Shown: positions 55,901-64,000 of the stretch, in pieces
Layout: each line of letters opens with the position of its first letter
Position numbering within the stretch: position 1 is the first letter of the stretch
Source of the DNA: Siphlonurus alternatus
Taxonomy: Eukaryota > Arthropoda > Insecta > Ephemeroptera > Siphlonuridae
Assembly (NCBI GenBank): GCA_949825025.1
Contig: OX463782.1
Coordinates: forward strand, 1,933,501 to 1,997,500
Direction of reading: 5' to 3'
Length of the DNA stretch: 64,000 nucleotides
The notes under the pieces: model-generated
Databases searched by the model: none
The model's input: only the letters and a program-made list of their open reading frames with translations
Told to the model about the DNA's origin: nothing
Translations under genes and position numbers: made by a program

Positions 55901-58900
55901 CCCTATATAAGGCCACATTTAGGGCTTGATAATTTAAAGCCCGATTTTAGGCATGCTTTTTTGACCCAAAATTTCTGGTATTAAATTATCGAGCCTTAAA
56001 TGTGGCCTTAAGGCTTTGTGAATGCCCCTTAAGGTCAATCGAGTGCATGACATGATGACGTCACGTACCTCACGCAGATCATCCAGACAAGCAGCACGAT
56101 GATGATAACAAAGATGACCGCTCCTGCAATGCCGCCAGCGATGTACGCGAACTCAGATTTTGTGCTGCAATGTCGTCCCGTGAAGCTGCCGATACAGCGA
56201 CATGAAGGTTGTCCTCGGTTGTCTTTGACGCACACGCCCTCGTTCTCGCAGAATCCGGCACACACGTCTGAAGACAGAAACGAGGCATCGTCAGCATTTG
56301 TACCGTCCCAATTTGAAAGGTAGCCATATTAAGATGCTTATATATTAATTCGGGTCCATTAAAAGCTGACAATTTCAAGCATAAAGGCTCCATCGTAATA
56401 TAAAAACAAAGATCTTATCTATACTGTATATATATTTTTTGTTATTCTTTAAAGCGTGTTATTTATGCAAGGAAAAAAAAAAGTAGAACAAGGAAAAAGG
56501 TTAAGCGTTTCTGATATTTTTAAATTTATTTTGAAACTTTCACCTTAGTTACATTAAAATCCTCTTTGAAATTTCAAAATTAAAACAAAAGTCACATTAT
56601 TTACGGAGAGTGCTTACCCATGCAGACGGTTCCAGTTCCGTTGAAGCCTGGTTTGCACTCGCACTTGAAGTCGTTGGTGTCTGGGTTGAGAAGGCAGTAC
56701 GCGTTGGCGTCGCAGTTCATGTTGGCGCCACTCATCTCGCACGGGTTCACGCACTCCTCGGCGCTTGCCTGGAGAAATAACAAGTTTAAAGTTAAAATAT
56801 AAGCTTTGTTTCAATTGACGATAGCTCAGTAACATTTGCTTTGATTATTTGACTTGTGCCAGTTGGTCAGAGAAAATAAACTCACCGATCCTGTTCCTTG
56901 AGTGCTCGTATTTGGTGGGCAGGGCAAGCACGTTGTTTGCTGACCGTCAGGTTGGAAGGTACCCTTGCGACACGCCACACAGCTGTTCAGGGTGCCGTTC
57001 AGGTATGTACCTGTGACGTAACAAGATCGTCAGTGTCACATAGATTCATTTATTGTAAGGAAAATTTCCTTTTGCAGCCTTGTTAATTCACCATGGTGAT
57101 TAACAAGGCATGCATATCCCGTAAGAATAAACAGGGTATAGATATTAACAAAGCTGCAATGAAGGGTTCTAATAAAGGGAAAGTGAAATATTTTAGATTT
57201 TGTGCAACATTTAAATGAATGAAAAAAATAAATAAGAATTTTCTCCTAACAAACCATATGGAGCGATGCAAGAAAGACAAAGATTCTCTACAAAATTACT
57301 GCGGTTTTAATTATCACATTCTTACCTGTATATATTTTTTTAATTGCACAAATGAATAGAGGCCGAGTACCAAATTATACAACTCTGTTTTTTTTTTCAG
57401 ATTTTTTTAAATCCCTGAACTGTTTTTAAATAATTATTGAAAGTGCGCCTACGCTCCCTGGAGGCATCTAGGCCCTATCCTTTTTATTAAGGGTTCAGGG
57501 GTACCAACTTAAATTACAGAACTTTCAATAATTATTTAAAAATAGTTCCGGGTCTCAAAAAAATCTGAAAAAATTCAGAGTAGCGTAATTTGGTACCCTT
57601 TATTCGTTTCTGTAATAAAACTATTTCATGCAGGTTGTCCATTTCTGAAAATGTGTATCCAAGGGTGCAAAATGAAGCAAGGGTGACTTACCGGCAGGGC
57701 AGACTGGCAGAGAGCACTCCTCGACGGTGGCCGCCCCCAATTTGGGGGTGGTGCGACCTGGAGGGCACGGCTGGCACGCGGCGTGACGGCCCTGAGCACG
57801 GAACGTACCACGTGGGCACGGCTCACAACGACCCTCGCCGCCAAGTTGCAGACCTGAGGCACATTCGTCACGGCACTCCTGTAACAATGAGGCTCGTCTG
57901 TCAAGATCGGTAACATCACGTTATATTATTAAAATAATAATATACTAAACGTGCATTTATGTACTAGAAATACTTGGAGTATTTGCTACTATTACAAATA
58001 TCTGCAACGACAGCGGCTCACGCCCTTTAGCGCTCAATGATAAAACGATGACTTACCGCTGCGGAGACCGCCTCTGCTGTGCGGGTAGTCTTGCCAAGTC
58101 CACACAGCTGGCAGGCGAAGCTTCCCTCCTCAGGTTGGTAGAAACCGTGGCCGCAAGAGCGACACAGACCGGCCTCAGGGTCGTAGAACTTGCCGGCCGG
58201 ACACCGCTCTGTAACACACCACGTCACGTCAGCACGGGGGATGGTGTGGGTGAATGAAGATGTAAAGTGTAACCAGGGTCGAACTGAGCTCAAAGGGCCT
58301 ACTGAGCTAACAGGAGTATGGGTCCATATCAAGGGCCTACTTGACCCTGTAAGGGCCTACTATTAACGTTGTAGGGGTCTCCCAGCCGAGGGGGCCTATA
58401 CTTAGAGATTACTCACCAACTCTTATGACCAGTCCGAGCCTGAGTGGAACCCTAATTCACACTGAAGCTTTAACTGGTTGCAAATCCATCGTTTTAACTA
58501 TCTACCTCTCTCTGCAATTTATGTAATTTTGATTGACTGTTTATTTTGTGTTATTATTTCAGTAAATTCAACGGGTGAATGACATTTATGTAAATGAACT
58601 TTACTGCTCAGTAATCTTTTTCATTTTGCCCCATCGACTGTTTATTTTTATTATTTGATTTGTACATTTTGATATATGTATATTCATTTTGTGTCCATGA
58701 AAGAGATAATAAAATAAAGTGACGTACCTTTGCAGTCTGCGGCGGACCTTGCTCCCGGCGCCGCGGTCACTCCCGGCCGTCCAGCAATGCTGGGACACTG
58801 AATACACTGCAGTTGTCCAGCCTCACTTTGGTACGAGCCGGTGGGACAAGCTACACACTGTTTGGGCTCACGATCGTAGAAGGAGCCGACGGCACAGGGA

Positions 58901-60629
58901 ACTGTGGAAATGAGGACACTTTTATGTCAGGTCCTAACTTTTTATTGAGGAGATGGTAGTTTTTTAATCTCGAAGAAATTTTATGAAGTTAAATTATAAA
59001 GTTTTTAAAAGGGGAAAATTACATATTATTTATTAAGAACTTATAAAATAAATATTGAATACATTTCAGATTTAAGGTATGAAATAATATATAATTTTCA
59101 CCAAAGGTAAAAAGGTTATGATACAAAAACAATTAAAATTTTAATGAATGTAGTTGCGTGCCTATTCAAATAATAATGATTTTCATTTATATAAGTAGAT
59201 CAAGCGCGAAGCTCGGGAGAGAGGGGGGAAAGGGTCGTTTCTTATCCCGCAATATTAATTTGGGGTGAAAGATGAAGCCAGAGCTCTGTGAGAAGTAAGG
59301 AATCGAACTTTTAACTGTGAAAGTAAAAAGGTTCATTGTTTTTTGTTTTTTTTTATTTGTTTTTTGTTTTTTCATTTTATCTGCTAGGTATTAAGGTGTA
59401 TTTCCATGGAGCGAATGTCAAGCGAGGCTTGGCGCGGCGAGAGAGGCGCACTTGCTTCAATTTCTTATGGCGGCCATGTTGGCGCGGAAAAAACGCTATT
59501 TCCACGACAAGATGGCCGCAATATGATATTGAAGCAAATGCGCCTTTATCGTCCCGCTTGACATTCGCTCCATGGAAATGCACCTTATTACGCCTCCAAC
59601 TTTCCTCTCGTTACGAGCTAATTGAGCCGTCTAAACACTCACCACAGTCCGGTGCTACGACGACCTGACCAGCCGGACAGGCGTAGTCCGAGTCAAGCTT
59701 GAGGGAGGCGGGATCTGGCAGAGTGTTGGGGAGAATGTCGTGGACGTCAAACTGATCGTCCTCGAGGATCAGTCGCTGCAGAAGTCGCTCGACCGTGGCG
59801 CGCTCCTGGCTGTCCGCGTTCACCACCGGATCACTGAGGAGCACCACCGGACAGTCAAAATCAGGACACTTGAGGGGTGGTACGAAGAATCGTGAAATTC
59901 GTGGACAGTTAAAACCAGGACACTAGAGGGTTGGATATATATGGAGGATCATGGGACACTTTAGGGTGTGATATAGAGGATCATGGACATTGCGGAACCA
60001 GGACACTTGATGGATATAGAACACCACCGGACAGTCAAAACCAGGACGCTTGAGGATTGGATATATATGGAGGAAAATGGGATAATTAGTGACACTTTAG
60101 GGTGTGATTATATGGAGGGTTGTGGATAGTAAAAATCACGAAACTTAAAAGAGAGTTTAATGGAGGACCATGGACAGTTAGAGACACTTGAGAGAGTGAT
60201 ATTGTGGACTATGGACAGTCAGAACCAGGACACTTGATGGTGGGATATAAAGGACGATGAGATCAGTGAAAAGTTAAAAGAAACCACAAGGTGAACAATT
60301 TGGTTTTTGCGGAGTGGAGGGGGCTTTTTTTTCTGTGCTGTTTCTCCTAAGAGAAGTTGTTTTATTATAAATTATAAATATTAAAAGCGTTAATCAAAAC
60401 TCAGTAATTTTAAAATAATTTAAAATAAATTGATAATAATAAATAATAATATTAAATTAATTAAAATAATTTAATATTATATTTTCAATTTATGATATTT
60501 TTTTGTTTGAAAATATTATATCAATTTTCGTTCATTCACAACATATTAACTATAATTTCTTTTACAAATTTAAAGCTCATTTACTAAATTTACTATATTA
60601 AATATTAATCATCAACGTTAGAATTTTTT

Positions 60630-60669
<40 letters not shown>

Positions 60670-63600
60670 TTCGATTAAGAATACATATTACTTGACACAA
60701 CATTTGAACAACAATAATACAACAATGATTACCAGCTGCAACAAACAGCACGCAACAACCAAGCACAAGCAACAATGTTCATAAATAATATTAACTCAAT
60801 TTTACGTTAGTAATATTTATATACTATGGGTGCGATTCACGAAGATGTTAGCCAGGTTTCTAACCACGTTTAAGTATACTTGTTTTAACGTGTTAAACCA
60901 CCTAGTTAAACGTGGTTAAAAACCTGGCTAACTTCTTCGTGAATCGCGGCCATAAAGTAATCTATATAAAAAAAATGGTTTTAAGTTTATCTTTTGAATC
61001 TATAACTTTAAAGCTTTATTTATGACAATTCTTTTGTATAAAGCACAACAGCAAAGAGAAATTATGAAATATGAATACAGAAATATATATATATAACAAT
61101 TTCTAACTTAAAATTTCATAACCCTTCAGCAAAAGCATTTGGCAGCCTGCGAAAATGTTTTAAAAAAGGCAAATACAATTATACAAAAAATTCACGTTTC
61201 CCTTGTTTTTCGAAAGCCATACAACAAAGCAATGTAACAAAAATAAAAAGCAGCATGTAACAAGCTCCAGTAAACTTCTGAAAATAAATTTTTAAAATTA
61301 AAAAAATAAAATTAGCACAGAAGCAACATATATGAACGAAAGCAGTGGAACTTTACGAGCAAATTAAAAGCAGCCGACATGAAGCGTTGTCGTGATAGTG
61401 GAAAAAGACATAAGTACTTTGTTTAATAAATTGACAAAGAGATAATTTTTTTAAAAATCAAGCTGCAAACACCTGATATTCTGTTCTTAAAATAGACCAT
61501 CATTGTTTTATTGTATAAAAGTGTGTAATAATATGTGACATGACAGCCCTTTTAAATTGTATATATAATTTGTAAGTTTGATTTTAAAAATTCATTTTGT
61601 AATTAAAAGACAGTAAGAACGAATTATAGAAAACTCCCAGAGACCCCAATATCTTTTGACTAAAAAAATTACCAAAATTTTCGAACTTCTTCATGTTTCC
61701 TTTGATAGTATGGACGACAGTGGCGCTACTATCTCGGGAAACATGGAACTATTTTTTTTTTTTAATTTCATTAAATTTTCTTGCATTAAAACATGGAGGT
61801 TGTGATATAGTATATCTATAATATAATTTAGTTCCTTAAGGGCTGTCTCACACAAGATCGCATGATTTTGCAGCATATTATTTTAAAAAAAGTAAGAACC
61901 TATGCGATCAGGTAGCCGCACACACAGCTTCGTATCGTATGCCTTCGTATGAAAAGAAATTTAGAATCGTTTTTAAATGAGAAACATACGATTGCGTAAA
62001 TACGAGGTTGTGTGCGACCAGCCGAATTGTTCATTTAAGATTATTTCTTTCAATGTTATCAAACGACTTGTGTCTTTTTCCCGACTACCACGGTGGTCAA
62101 ATTGCGAGCATCAAGCGAGATTTGGCGGCTTTCTTACTTTGCTGCTGGGAACGAAATCTCCACGTGGTATGTATCGCTGGGGGACTGACGAGTCTGTCTT
62201 GAAGATCCGCTCCTAGAAAGCCATCAGAGAACCGTGCAAACACCAGGACATGCCAGAATGTCCTTGGGAACACTAGCAACTAGGACAACCGGACATACCA
62301 GAATGTCCGTGGAAATACTAGTAGTTTGGACACCAGGACATATACTGGAATGTCCTTGGGAACACTAGCAACTAGGACAACCGGACATACTAGAATGTCC
62401 GTAGAAATACTAGTAGTTTGGACACCAGGACATATACCGGAATGTCCTTGGGAACACCAGTAACTAGGACACCCGGACATACCAGAATGTCCATGGGAAC
62501 AATGGCAACTAGAATGTCCGTGCAGGACACTTACAGTTAGGACAAGATTTATGTGTTCGAATATTCTACTATTTTCAAATATTCATGGAATTAAAAAAAA
62601 AGTGACAAAAAAATCATGTCCACACTGCAATATTTAAACTAATATCACAACACAAATAAAGCTTAGCTATATACTATAATTTACGTCTAATACATAAAAA
62701 CTAAAACAAAGAAACTATAATATACTATACTAAAATAAGCATACATAACATGAAACGAAGATTATAAACTATACTATATATAATTATGAAATTATAGTTT
62801 TTTTTTGCTCTTATTTTATTTCCCTCTTTGAATAAATAGTAAAGGTGTATTTACATGCATTTGATGGTTACGTGTCGCAATTTTTGACTTAAAATCAATT
62901 TACTAGAAAATTTGATTCATTAACAACCGTAACGTCTCAATAAAGATGGCTAATACCATATGATTTTACAGCAAATGCGCAATTTTTGCATCACGTCAAT
63001 AAAAATTCACTCGTGTAAATTCACATTTTAGTGTTAAAATAATAAGCATGGTTTTACACGAGCCCCAACAAGTCACGTGGTCTCACCTCTCAACTGGCAC
63101 GGACACCTCGATGACGTAATTTCCACCTTGTTCAGTAGCCTGTCTGGTCTGCCGGACGCGATGGTCACACTTAACGTTGATGTTGAGGTCCTTACACTCT
63201 CGAGTACCTGAGGAAGAATCACGTCAGAAAAAAAAATGAGTAGCATGAGACAGATGATGTAATAAAAAATATATTCAACCTTTGTTGTTAAATTCTTTAA
63301 TGTAAACGAGAGAACTAAGAGAATACAATTTATACAAATTTAATATTAAATTATACGATCGAGTAGTTTAAAAAATCAGTGAGAATAAAAAATAAATATA
63401 TATAGTTTCTATAGCATATAAATCAATAATTATATTCAATTTTGCTTGAATATGTCTAGCCATTACATCCAAAGTGCTGCACTTTTATAATGTTTTTGTT
63501 TGAATATTTAGAAAATAGTTAAAATAATAGAAATTTATATAAACAGTGATTAAATAGTGAATTAAAGTGGCAAGAGAAATTTTTGAAGGTGAAGATTGTA

Positions 63601-63944
63601 TATTAAATTACAAAATACACAAATAATTTAATTTTCAATGTGTAAAAATGATTTTACAAGCAAAATCGTGATAGAATACCAATAATTTAATTTTCAATCT
63701 GTCTGTAAAAATTATTTTACAAGCAAAATCGTGATGTAATACCAACTTCGATGTAATTAATGTCCGATGTTGAGGGACTAAGACTCACCCTCGAGGTTGA
63801 AGGAGCAGAGGTTCCAGCGTCTGTTGAGGGTGTTGATGGCGTTCCTCACCCTCTGTCTAAGCACTCCCTGGCCCGCCTCGTTACAAAGTACGGAACTTGG
63901 GAACTGCATCTTTACACGGAACACACGCTGGGCAGGCCGGGCAG
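52938..63944 (-). CDS. Single-pass membrane protein with GCC2/GCC3 cysteine repeats and EGF modules (3' twelve exons; 5' part beyond window)
   Basis: Join (descending) 63944-63789, 63207-63087, 59833-59643, 58901-58728, 58208-58057, 57878-57692, 57010-56886, 56768-56618, 56267-56069, 55743-55535, 55110-54970, 52972-52938; 612 residues visible, every junction in phase. Order: a region with few cysteines (two exons and part of a third), four ephrin-receptor-like GCC2/GCC3 repeats (CxxGtfy..CxxCPxGtYQ..G...CxxCP), two EGF modules, a transmembrane helix at about residues 458-484, and a ~128-aa cytoplasmic tail with Tyr-rich, Gly-rich and acidic parts. Extracellular architecture resembles the SVEP1/SCUBE group, so an adhesion or receptor-like surface role is inferred. 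The acceptor of the first exon needs an upstream exon, so signal peptide and N terminus lie right of 64000. Introns are packed with MITEs. Confidence 0.9.
53062..53170. mobile_element. Family J fragment
   Basis: ATATCAAGTATACAAATTCA, AGCTAGTTTTTCAGTTATGA, TGGAAAAGTGGAACCCCCAT match family J in reverse. Lies in the last GCC2/EGF intron. Confidence 0.6.
54215..54390. mobile_element. Family C element, degraded
   Basis: CCTCGCGTCCATAATAATGA, GCTATCTG at left, ACAAATAGCTTATAAA at right. First of a cluster in the last GCC2/EGF intron. Confidence 0.6.
54484..54838. mobile_element. Two adjacent family C elements
   Basis: A degraded copy (54484-54612) abuts a well-preserved one (54613-54838: ATCGTCCGGAATAATGAGCT to AGCTCATTATTACGGACGAG). 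Inner arms CTTCAGGTGAGCGCAATTAT / GTGTTCACCTGAGATATAGC. Confidence 0.75.
54839..54895. mobile_element. Family C end fragment
   Basis: GCACATGAGATCGATCGTGG, ACCAGATAGCTCTTTGTTGC, ACCGAGGGAC: a single outer arm, the fourth piece of the cluster. Confidence 0.55.
54970..55110 (-). CDS. GCC2/EGF gene, penultimate exon (Gly-rich)
   Basis: Acceptor TTGTTCTCAG|AA; encodes ESLHN, a run of nine Gly, then [32 protein letters not shown]. Donor AAAG|GTGCGG is weak. If unspliced the frame stays open to TAG at 54905-54907, adding [20 protein letters not shown] and P. Confidence 0.88.
55460..55512. mobile_element. Family K fragment
   Basis: GATAAACAAGGCTGCAAGTT, GGGAATTTTCCAAGATGAAG, CGTGTAC: one arm, just downstream of the 55535 donor. 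Confidence 0.5.
55535..55743 (-). CDS. GCC2/EGF gene, cytoplasmic exon with Tyr clusters
   Basis: Acceptor ACGTTCAG|GTCG, donor AAAG|GTGAGG. Encodes [57 protein letters not shown]: several Tyr next to acidic residues, plausible phosphorylation sites. A partial MITE (55757 on) reaches to within 14 bp of the acceptor. Confidence 0.92.
55757..55880 (+). mobile_element. Family B MITE fragment next to an exon
   Basis: ATAAGTTGAAATAATTTCAA, CTCATATTTTAGAAGAAAAA, ATTACGTATTTTTTCCGTCT; lies in the GCC2/EGF intron directly 5' (minus sense) of the 55743 acceptor and is followed by a family E element. Confidence 0.6.
55884..56030. mobile_element. Family E MITE in a GCC2/EGF intron
   Basis: AAGGGGCATTCAAAAAGCCC to GGCTTTGTGAATGCCCCTT, flanked by AAG on both sides. 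Confidence 0.8.
56069..56267 (-). CDS. GCC2/EGF gene, EGF module 2 and transmembrane helix
   Basis: Acceptor GTCTTCAG|AC, donor [23 protein letters not shown] ... [12 protein letters not shown] is a compact EGF, followed by [18 protein letters not shown] and LVWMICV as a single membrane span. A basic [10 protein letters not shown] stop-transfer run follows in the next exon. Confidence 0.94.
56618..56768 (-). CDS. GCC2/EGF gene, EGF module 1
   Basis: Acceptor TTTCTCCAG|GCA, donor ATGG|GTAAGC. Six-cysteine EGF pattern: [33 protein letters not shown]. Confidence 0.93.
56886..57010 (-). CDS. GCC2/EGF gene, cysteine repeat 4
   Basis: Acceptor GTCACAG|GT, donor ATCG|GTGAGT. Encodes [40 protein letters not shown]. 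Confidence 0.92.
57058..57172. mobile_element. Family K MITE in a GCC2/EGF intron
   Basis: TTTTGCAGCCTTGTTAATTC and AAGGCATGCATATCC ... ATTAACAAAGCTGCAATGAA. Confidence 0.6.
57340..57645 (-). mobile_element. Family A MITE in a GCC2/EGF intron
   Basis: Reverse orientation copy between cysteine repeats 3 and 4; right end AGGTTGTCCATTT. Centre CTCCCTGGAGGCAT has lost the GGGGGCG core. Confidence 0.8.
57692..57878 (-). CDS. GCC2/EGF gene, cysteine repeat 3
   Basis: Acceptor TTGTTACAG|GAG, donor GCCG|GTAAGT. Encodes [10 protein letters not shown]..., [28 protein letters not shown]..., ending LPVCPA. Intron after it holds the 57345 MITE. Confidence 0.92.
58057..58208 (-). CDS. GCC2/EGF gene, cysteine repeat 2
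   Basis: Acceptor TGTTACAG|AG, donor AGCG|GTAAGT. Encodes [20 protein letters not shown] then [20 protein letters not shown]. Confidence 0.92.
58728..58901 (-). CDS. GCC2/EGF gene, cysteine repeat 1
   Basis: Acceptor TTTCCACAG|TT, donor AAAG|GTACGT. Encodes [20 protein letters not shown] then [16 protein letters not shown], a typical GCC2/GCC3 unit, then a Gly/Ala/Pro linker ending ADCK. Confidence 0.92.
59393..59586. mobile_element. GC-rich palindromic MITE in a GCC2/EGF intron
   Basis: AAGGTGTATTTCCATGGAGC and the inverse CTCCATGGAAATGCACCTT; flanked by ATT on both sides. Its 110-codon open frame is an artefact. Confidence 0.78.
59643..59833 (-). CDS. GCC2/EGF gene, third visible exon
   Basis: Acceptor CTCCTCAG|TGAT (completes AG|T Ser), donor TGTG|GTGAGT. 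Encodes [20 protein letters not shown] and an acidic helix-prone linker, then [13 protein letters not shown], the start of the first cysteine repeat. A minisatellite begins directly upstream of the acceptor. Confidence 0.9.
59842..60290 (+). repeat. Degenerate minisatellite in a GCC2/EGF intron
   Basis: CACCACCGGACAGTCAAAA-type units at 59842 and 60023 (181 bp apart), plus GGACACTTTAGGGTGTGAT at 59950 and 60088 and scattered CAGGACACT(T/A)GA blocks. The left end lies directly upstream (minus sense) of the 59833 splice acceptor. Confidence 0.7.
60638..60666. repeat. T28 homopolymer
   Basis: Run of T in a GCC2/EGF intron; in minus sense an A-run of possible retroposon origin, but no SINE or LINE body is recognisable beside it. 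Confidence 0.9.
60832..60953. mobile_element. Palindromic MITE, GCGATTCACGAAG ends
   Basis: GATTCACGAAGATGTTAGCC, AGGTTTCTAACCACGTTTAA mirrored by AAACGTGGTTAAAAACCTGG, CTAACTTCTTCGTGAATC. In a GCC2/EGF intron. Confidence 0.75.
61842..62030. mobile_element. Family H MITE in a GCC2/EGF intron
   Basis: AAGGGCTGTCTCACACAAGA and GTTGTGTGCGACCAGCC; shares CTTCGTATCGTATG and GCATGATTTTG blocks with 25233-25432. Confidence 0.7.
62240..62540 (+). repeat. Minisatellite, 92-bp period made of two 46-bp halves
   Basis: CACTAGCAAC starts at 62271 and 62363, CACCAGTAAC at 62455. Each half contains GGACAT...ATGTCC, a small inverted repeat. Confidence 0.85.
62840..63035. mobile_element. Possible diverged relative of the 59393 MITE
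   Basis: AAAGGTGTATTTACATGCAT at left and a loosely mirrored GTGTAAATTCACATTTTA at right; similar length and CAAATGCGC element. Weak. Confidence 0.35.
63087..63207 (-). CDS. GCC2/EGF gene, second visible exon
   Basis: Acceptor TTCCTCAG|GT, donor GAGAG|GTGAGA. Encodes [18 protein letters not shown] ... [11 protein letters not shown]; two Cys, beta-rich. Domain unknown. Confidence 0.85.
63789..63944 (-). CDS. GCC2/EGF gene, first visible exon
   Basis: Acceptor GTTCCAG|CT and donor GAGG|GTGAGT; starts in phase 2, ends phase 1. Encodes [20 protein letters not shown] ... [15 protein letters not shown], a folded-looking segment with two Cys that I do not assign to a named domain. Confidence 0.85.
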
Positions 63945-64000
63945 CTGGAACGTTAACATACAAGTCAGGTTTGGTTCTAATTTCTCGTAATGTGTCACTC

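Larger units (their letters stand above)
60291..61840. other. AT-rich intron of the GCC2/EGF gene
   Basis: Holds the T28 run and the 60832 MITE; a CAGAGACCCCAATATCTTTT block at 61634 resembles a family D end. Confidence 0.5.

Noticed and set aside
59336..59668. 110-aa ORF in a GCC2/EGF intron
   Set aside because: Lies in a palindromic MITE; the opposite strand gives a mirror ORF with the same residues.
62240..62540. CRISPR-like array
   Set aside because: Spacers are themselves repeated with a 92-bp period and the host is a eukaryote; this is a minisatellite.

Overview
This is a 64 kb stretch of AT-rich animal nuclear DNA, most likely from an arthropod and probably an insect. Three things point that way: small coding exons separated by long AT-rich introns with GT-AG (once GC-AG) boundaries, a TATA plus TCAGT-type initiator promoter, and an extreme load of short non-autonomous transposons and SINEs. 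No bacterial, phage, CRISPR or plasmid feature is present. I cannot name the species.

Gene content is low. (1) Minus strand, 8764-9282: first coding exon (173 codons) of a proline-rich protein with a well-placed TATA/initiator promoter; its later exons must lie toward or beyond base 1. (2) Plus strand, 45538-48448: a complete five-exon gene for the ER membrane protein complex subunit EMC8/9 (209 aa). (3) Minus strand, 52938-63944 and continuing past the right edge: twelve exons of a large single-pass membrane protein with four GCC2/GCC3-type cysteine repeats, two EGF modules, a transmembrane helix and a cytoplasmic tail that ends in a 35-nt terminal exon. All splice junctions of genes 2 and 3 were checked by reading phase. 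A few weaker exon-like islands (16.5 kb, 23.1 kb, 36.4 kb, 41.15 kb and others) are given with low confidence.

The rest, especially 9.5-45 kb and the introns, is a mosaic of repeats: 5S-rRNA-headed SINEs and tRNA-Val-headed SINEs sharing one central core; two 5'-truncated non-LTR retrotransposon tails that keep the reverse-transcriptase C terminus; and about fifteen families of palindromic MITE-like elements. Several have readable target-site duplications (8 bp hAT-like at 5.3 kb and in the EMC8 3' UTR; 3 bp at 6.2, 21.2, 31.3, 55.9 and 59.4 kb). There are also long GA, TA, AAAT and TAA microsatellites and three minisatellites built on TGTCC/GGACA units.

No operon-like cooperation between the genes is evident; they are independent neighbours. 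The most useful second-look items are the terminal micro-exon and alternative C terminus of gene 3, the shared SINE core behind different Pol III heads, a MITE family whose centre carries a CTCF/GC-box-like motif, and the unrecognised coding-like exon at 16.5 kb. Nothing here convincingly constitutes a new biological system.
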